A stretch of DNA of 64,000 bases from Ilyonectria destructans (taxonomy: Eukaryota > Ascomycota > Sordariomycetes > Hypocreales > Nectriaceae), in the NCBI GenBank assembly GCA_020740775.1, contig JAHEWK010000001.1, positions 4,030,001 through 4,094,000 of the forward strand. The letters are read 5' to 3'. Positions 59,201-64,000 of the stretch are shown piece by piece. The stretch's first letter is position 1; each line of letters begins with the position of its first letter. A program made the position numbers and the translations under genes. The notes below the pieces were generated by a model. It saw nothing but the letters and a program-made list of their open reading frames with translations, had not been told where the DNA came from and did no database searches.

Positions 59201-59374
59201 GAAGTTATGGAAACACGAGAATGGGTGGCGGTGGTGTTTGAGAGAACTAGGGGAGATGATGGCGGAGAGGAGAATGAGGTCAAGATGCTGGCTGCAGGAG
59301 TGCTCATCAGGATCGGCGAGGCGATTGAGAAGTACCAGGCACTGTTGATGGGGGATATGATTGGTTTCACTTGA
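56299..59374 (+). CDS. TEL2: Telomere length regulation protein Tel2 (TELO2/CLK2)
   Basis: It is part of the Tel2-Tti1-Tti2 (TTT) complex, which with Hsp90 stabilises PIKK kinases (TOR, ATM/ATR). Three exons (56299-57148, 57199-57627, 57678-59374; phases 1 and 1) give 991 aa. The protein is almost wholly helical. The N-terminal solenoid is followed by an acidic linker (SSDDEDEDD...DPEDSDDD, near residues 570-590). The conserved Telomere_reg-2 domain comes next, from APVYVRDLITYFRDSESYDK, with ADELAGLLVGLQDKFEID and LVVSQPKTMGPWFARTFFEG. The ATG at 56299 is the first in frame after an upstream TAG at 56291-56293. Confidence 0.93.
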
Positions 59375-59639
59375 GGACAGGTAATGGACATTCGAAACGG
59401 TGTACCCAAATGAAACTTGATATTATGCATTCTTGATATATCGTGTTTGTGACTGTCGCTACTGAGTCATAAATCGCATAAGCCAACGCCATTGCAGACC
59501 CAAATCCAATCCATCCTATTAAGATATTTGCCGGCTCCTTTTCCTGAGCATATGATCGCTTCCAATGATTGTAACCAGTGCCGATTCCCGTTAATCAGTA
59601 TTTCGCACGCAATTTAGTTGACTCTGATGTATAGATAAA
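59375..59639. other. Convergent 3' spacer, TEL2 and kinase gene
   Basis: A short A/T-rich spacer of about 265 bases between tail-to-tail genes; no gene is seen. Confidence 0.5.
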
Positions 59640-62147
59640 TCAAGACAAATCTCCAACAGGTTCCATCCTTGTTGTACTGGCCCTTCGGATTGGCAAGCCA
59701 GACAGATACGAGTTTGCGTGGCTGAGGTGATCACCAAGACTCATAGCCATGCGCCGAAGCTCCTCCTTGACGTGCTCGGAGGATGCCTGGCCTTCCATAA
59801 CTTGAGGTGACGGGGCAGTGGGGGGCAGTGGAAGGAATGACTGATGTGGCATAGGACGGCGGTATTCTTCTTCTACCGGCTGTTGGTCCTCGTAGGATGA
59901 CTGCTGGAGGCGGGGAACCTCAGGGACCGCGGGCTGTTGAGGAGTGAGGAACTCCGGATCCGTATCCGCGAATTCACTTAGAGAGTATGGCCTCTCATTT
60001 GGAGCTTGATTGTTCATAGGTTGCTTGGTGAGCAGTGGTGGCTGCAGTGGCGGTAGTTGATGTTGCTGCTGGAGCTGCGGATGCTGCGGGAGTTGAAATT
60101 GCGGTTGAAGGTCGTGGTGTTGGGTATCGTTGAAAGTGAGTTCCGCAACAGCGCTCGAGAACTCCGAGTCATCAGATACGTAGATTGAGGGTTCCCGGAT
60201 GCCCGAAGGCATCACATAAAGAGATGCGTGCTTCTCCAGCTCAAATGGGTTAGCACCTCCCACCTCTGACCCAGCCACAGAGCCGACATCCGAGTGCGAT
60301 GTGGACGGTCTGGAATACTCCGTGACAGGGTCTGCAAAGCTCATGTCTAAATCGATGAGACTCCCAGCCGAGGCACGGTTGTTCAGGGGCGCCTGAGGCA
60401 CCACAAGATCATTGAATTGTGCTGCGGCCTGGAGTGGCTCTGTAGGAGGGTGAATGAGACGGCTGGTGCTAGGAGTGTTGTCATCATTGAAGGGAAACCT
60501 GAACATTTCCGGGTTTGCAGAGGCAGGAGGAGCAGCCATAGATGGGAACTTCCAGTCTCGCGTTCTGCGGTTGTTACTCATATCCGCAGGGTCGCTGTTG
60601 GGAGGCCTAGTATAATGCGCGTCACCAAAGTCGTAGTCGATAGATGCCCTTGAGTCACTAGGCCTGATGGTGCTCATATCCACAAACTCTGAAAGATCGC
60701 TTCCATGCAAAGAGGCATCGAGGTCGATTAGCGACTCTCTGACACCCGGGGTTTGAGTGGAATCATCTCGCAGAGGGAGATCGGATGCTGAGGCTGGTGG
60801 GGGGAAAGGCCTTCCGTAGTATGCGCGGGAGTTATCGTCATAACTTGAGATGGTGTTTGGGTCGAATATCTTTTCCAAGGGCGCCTTCACTGAAGGGAGG
60901 TGTGGTGGAGGGCGTCGACGAGATTTCGGCTTCTGAGGTCTTGAGGTTTCATCGAATCCGTCCTGCTCGAAGCCGACGCCGGAACCGTAGACATCAAACA
61001 CTTCCTGAGCATCGCCATTCCCGAAAGCCTGTTGATCAAATGCGGCGGTTGTGCTAAAGTTCCATTCGTCATTTTCGAAGCCCAGAGAAGAAAAGTCAGG
61101 CCCTTGAGCTCCTCCAGCGGAGAAGAGAGACTTGCGGATACCTCCTTGAGCTTCCCACAATTTGTAGCCACGGACAAGATGGGCCAGACCCGACTCTGGG
61201 TAGGCATCTTGGGTGTTGTGGATGTAACGGTGGCGCTGGACTTGCTCAATGGTGGGGCGCTTCTTGGGATCGTCCTCCAAGCAATACGCGACCAGGTCCT
61301 TCAGGCCCTGGGAGTACTGGTCACCCTCAAGGCGAGGCGTGTGCGATTTTAGGTAGGATCCTAGCCTATTGAAGTCCATGCCGGCCACCACATTGGGGGG
61401 CATACCCGAGGCAATCTCGAATACCATGGCACCAAAAGCCCAAATATCAACCTCGGTTCCGTACGAGGCAGAAGAGTCAAAGAGCTCGGGTGCCATCCAG
61501 TGGGGCGTGCCGATGACGGTAGAGCGCTTGTCGAACTTGGTTTCGATGACTCCGGCAACGCCGAAATCACAGAGCTGGACGTTTCCAGTCTCGGTGACGA
61601 GAATGTTGGCACACTTGATGTCGCGGTGAATGATGCCCTCTCGGTGAACCCAGTACACGGCCTCGGCCACCTCGCGCAGAATTGGGACGATCCATTTCTC
61701 TTGCAGACCACCGGGCGCCGTCGGCTTCATGAGGGTAGAAACACTGCCTCCCGCACAATACTCGGTGATCATCCACATGGACTGGCCGACGGGCACGGCT
61801 TCGATGACATGGTTGACGTTCTTGGCGCCGCTTTCGCTCAGCAATTTCAGGGCGTTGATCTCCTTGAGCAGGTCACTGTAGGTGTCGGCCAGCTTCGGGT
61901 TCACGGTGTCGCTCTCTTCAATATCGATGATCTTGACGGCGACTAACTGGTTCGTCGACAGGGAGGTGGCCTTGTACACGCGGCCGAAGCTGCCCTTGCC
62001 GATGAGTTCCGAGAGGTGGTATTGGGGAGTGTCCTTTCCGGCCTTGGAGCACTGCTCGGCAACGACCTTTTGCATTTTCTTGGCATCTTCAATGGCTTTC
62101 TGCTTGGTGACCGAGAAGTCCGGCCCTCTCACTTGGAGGGACGTCAT
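59640..62147 (-). CDS. Ste20/GCK-family serine/threonine protein kinase
   Basis: A single-exon 835-aa protein with the kinase domain at about residues 44-300. It has a glycine loop GKGSFGRV (50-57), catalytic Lys72 in VAVKII, the catalytic loop IIHRDIKCANIL (Asp176), DFG at 194-196, and the GTPHWMAPELF activation segment end, typical of germinal-centre kinases. A 43-residue N-terminal arm precedes it. The long C-terminal tail is disordered, with Pro/Gln-rich patches (HPQLQQQHQLPPLQPP) and several short conserved-looking SLIDLD repeats (two clear copies). Candidates are Sid1/SepL of the septation network or another GCK; I cannot tell which. The next gene upstream (ceramide synthase) is on the same strand. 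Confidence 0.88.
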   Translation of the reverse strand: MTSLQVRGPDFSVTKQKAIEDAKKMQKVVAEQCSKAGKDTPQYHLSELIGKGSFGRVYKATSLSTNQLVAVKIIDIEESDTVNPKLADTYSDLLKEINALKLLSESGAKNVNHVIEAVPVGQSMWMITEYCAGGSVSTLMKPTAPGGLQEKWIVPILREVAEAVYWVHREGIIHRDIKCANILVTETGNVQLCDFGVAGVIETKFDKRSTVIGTPHWMAPELFDSSASYGTEVDIWAFGAMVFEIASGMPPNVVAGMDFNRLGSYLKSHTPRLEGDQYSQGLKDLVAYCLEDDPKKRPTIEQVQRHRYIHNTQDAYPESGLAHLVRGYKLWEAQGGIRKSLFSAGGAQGPDFSSLGFENDEWNFSTTAAFDQQAFGNGDAQEVFDVYGSGVGFEQDGFDETSRPQKPKSRRRPPPHLPSVKAPLEKIFDPNTISSYDDNSRAYYGRPFPPPASASDLPLRDDSTQTPGVRESLIDLDASLHGSDLSEFVDMSTIRPSDSRASIDYDFGDAHYTRPPNSDPADMSNNRRTRDWKFPSMAAPPASANPEMFRFPFNDDNTPSTSRLIHPPTEPLQAAAQFNDLVVPQAPLNNRASAGSLIDLDMSFADPVTEYSRPSTSHSDVGSVAGSEVGGANPFELEKHASLYVMPSGIREPSIYVSDDSEFSSAVAELTFNDTQHHDLQPQFQLPQHPQLQQQHQLPPLQPPLLTKQPMNNQAPNERPYSLSEFADTDPEFLTPQQPAVPEVPRLQQSSYEDQQPVEEEYRRPMPHQSFLPLPPTAPSPQVMEGQASSEHVKEELRRMAMSLGDHLSHANSYLSGLPIRRASTTRMEPVGDLS

Positions 62148-63160
62148 GATGGTAAATGGAGAGTGGTGAGTGGCCCTAGGCTGAGGCCGGGGTAAGGCCT
62201 AAGAGACGCCAGTGGGGCTGCAGGTTGATCAGGAGCCGATGTGCCTCGCCTCACATCATTAGAAGCGATTCCAGCGGCTTGAGGAGCGATGGCCGCCAGC
62301 CGCGAACCGGGGGAAGCGAGATTTGTGGTCGTTGACGTCTTTTGCTATTCAGATGCTGAAGTCATTCTCACCAGGTTTCGTAAGGGGCGATGGATGTCTG
62401 GCGACGCACGAGCCCCGGAGAGGTCGGCCAATTGGGAGTACGCCGTGACGTGGCGGTGCGGGTGACCGTTGTGTGGCTGGTGTGCTATTTATGTACCATG
62501 TATCATGGCATTCCAACGGCCGGCGGGTCGCCGTTTACAACATCCTCACACAGATATGAAACCAGCAAACTGTCACGGAATCTTGACAAAATTACAAAAT
62601 CTACACTTCTTTTCAATTACTTCTCCGCTCTCTTGTGCAGGGCGATCCCTCAATCGAGCACAGACACATAATTCAACAGTCAGGCGCTCCTATTTGCTGC
62701 CAGCATGATTATCTCCCCATCTGTCACCCCATGCATCCACCTCTGCACTAGCTCTGAGCAATGGCCTGACGACTCTTACACCGTTCTGTTTCGTAGCATT
62801 TACACCTGTTCCCTCTGAGTATCTTTCCGACGACCTCAATTTCCGGCAAGCTGGTGGAAGTGCCTTCAACGGCAATGCTTCCCTTCTCCCCCACCAGAGG
62901 CATGTTCAACTCATTTCTCTTGAATGTTTCTTTCTTCTTCTTTCTTTCGATCAACTGAATGCTACAAGGTTGTTCTGGGGTATCGTTTTCTCCGCCTACA
63001 TCTCGCACCCAAGCCCAGTCGTCGTGTAAATCGCTCTTCGCCTTGATAAAGGCTGACGCCTGACGCTCTGGCCCTTCTCCTAGCTCATGAATAACACCCC
63101 CCAGCTCTTCGAGAGAGCTTCTCAATCATGGCACCTGCTCAGAGGAGCATCCTGGTAGAC
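62148..63160. other. Intergenic region, kinase to ceramide synthase
   Basis: About 1 kb between two same-strand genes. It should hold the kinase promoter and leader and the 3' UTR of the ceramide synthase. An open frame at 62748-63125 (minus) is charged but has no motif, and it begins only 36 bases after the synthase stop; I regard it as UTR. Confidence 0.45.
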
Positions 63161-64000
63161 TCAATCTTCCTTGTCTCCCTCGTCGTCGCTGCGGTTGTCC
63201 TCCGCGCCCTCTCTACGAATGACCTTCAAGGCGACGCGAGCAATCATGGCAAACCAGACAATATTCATGCACTGCAGTAAGAGCAAAGGCAAGAGGAAGG
63301 ACCACGTCACAGTGCGGCCGAAGCAGACAAGTCCTTGTGAGTTCCAGAATGGCTCGAGCATGTAGCGGGATTCCGTCGGAATGGGGAGGGGTCCCTTAAG
63401 GTCCTCGTTGGTACCTCTCCAGCAGGTTTCCCCAATGATTTCGGGGATGTCGGCATAGATGGACCAGCAAACCATGCAGTAGACGATGTGGCGGGTAAAG
63501 ATCCACGAGACTAAGAAAATGCCGAACATGATATCGCATACGACCTTAAAGCCCATGTACTTCAAGCACTTGGCAAGCTTCAACAGCGTCAGGCTCTCAT
63601 AACACATATGACGGTCAGGGGGGCGGCGCGCTTACAGGAAGAACGATGTCGACAAAGTCCATGAGGACGAGGATCATGTTGCCGACGCGGGTCTGGTGGT
63701 AAGCGTAGCAAGCGTACATCAAGCCGCAGGTGACAAAATGGTGAGCCAGCATCTGCGAATGGTCCTTGCGGCGCTCCTCAATGTTGATGACGATGATCTG
63801 TTGGAGCCAGAAAGCCCACTGAGCCAGGATGTAGAATTTGACCAGACCAGTCAATTCGCGGTCCGGCCAGTTAGTCCACAGCTCCTTCATGTTGAGCCAG
63901 TAAGGAGAGGTTCGGTAGATATACTGAGATTGCCTGTTAGCTCATGCGATATAGACCGAGCGAGTTATGTCGGGTCGGCGTGTGACGGAGGTACGTACCA
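63161..64000 (-). CDS. Ceramide synthase, LAG1/LAC1 family (3' part)
   Basis: A multi-pass ER enzyme that N-acylates sphingoid bases with acyl-CoA; the gene runs off the right edge. The visible coding exons on the minus strand are 63923-63636 and 63577-63161; the last two bases of an upstream exon (donor GTACGT at 63998) lie at the edge. The TLC/Lag motif is LAHHFVTCGLMYACYAY..QTRVGNMILVLMDFVDI, with the catalytic His pair. The next exon begins LAKCLKYMGFK, then helices IFLVSWIFTRHIVYCMVCW and FLLPLLLLQCMNIVWFAMIA. The tail is acidic (DDEGDKED). The acceptor at 63578 (AAG) was chosen because it joins DIVLP to LAKCLKYMG, matching the family; an AG 18 bases upstream would insert six residues. 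Confidence 0.93.

Noticed and set aside
62748..63125. 125-codon minus-strand frame downstream of the ceramide synthase
   Set aside because: It starts 36 bases after the synthase stop on the same strand, most likely inside its 3' UTR; no motif.
63578..63635. Shorter ceramide synthase intron ending at the AG 18 bases upstream (near 63596)
   Set aside because: It would insert SLTLLK between DIVLP and LAKCLKYMG, disrupting a conserved stretch; the AAG acceptor at 63578 fits the family.

Overview
The window is nuclear DNA of a filamentous ascomycete, most probably a Sordariomycete (possibly Hypocreales; inferred from gene content and gene style only). It has short introns (about 48-145 bp) with GTAAGT-like donors and CTAAC branch points, compact housekeeping genes on both strands, long pyrimidine-rich leaders, a Zn2Cys6 regulator, a NACHT/ankyrin receptor and a dispersed tRNA-Ser. 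There is no bacterial operon structure, CRISPR array or recognisable complete transposon.

Layout. 1-7.6 kb: a membrane-anchored ubiquitin protease (Ubp16-like), then a NACHT-ankyrin (NLR-like) gene whose reading frame is broken in several places. 7.6-19.3 kb: a family-31-type glycosyltransferase with a cysteine-bearing tail, a 3.8 kb gene-free region leading into a Zn2Cys6 transcription factor, a GNAT acetyltransferase and a two-helix membrane protein. 19.3-29.1 kb: respiratory and nuclear genes: complex I 49 kDa subunit, COQ6, a Heh/Src1 inner nuclear membrane protein, ATP synthase subunit 4 and Noc4. 29.5-37.6 kb: tRNA-Ser(AGA), a CorA/Mnr2-type magnesium transporter, the Rna15/CstF64 cleavage factor and Erv46. 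37.6-42.1 kb: a second long gene-free region, ending in a CT-rich leader with a perfect 15-bp inverted repeat. 42.1-51.4 kb: a Sel1-repeat protein, proteasome beta-2 (Pup1) and nucleoporin Nup159. 51.7-64 kb: a newly noticed small spliced gene, RNA polymerase I/III subunit AC40, the NEDD8-activating subunit Uba3 (with a 6-nt microexon), Tel2, a Ste20/GCK kinase, and the 3' part of a ceramide synthase that runs off the right edge.

Most neighbours are functionally unrelated housekeeping genes. Head-to-head pairs share short promoters: COQ6/Heh, ATP4/NOC4, RNA15/ERV46, PUP1/NUP159 and UBA3/TEL2. No biosynthetic cluster or complete new defence system is seen. The most interesting items are the decayed NLR-like gene, the UBA3 microexon, a 63-aa spliced gene, a 57-nt in-frame exon that carries half of a zinc cluster, and several structured or repetitive non-coding stretches.

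Exon boundaries were assigned by reading splice signals and checking phase by hand. Protein names rest on recognised motifs and family knowledge, not on database searches.
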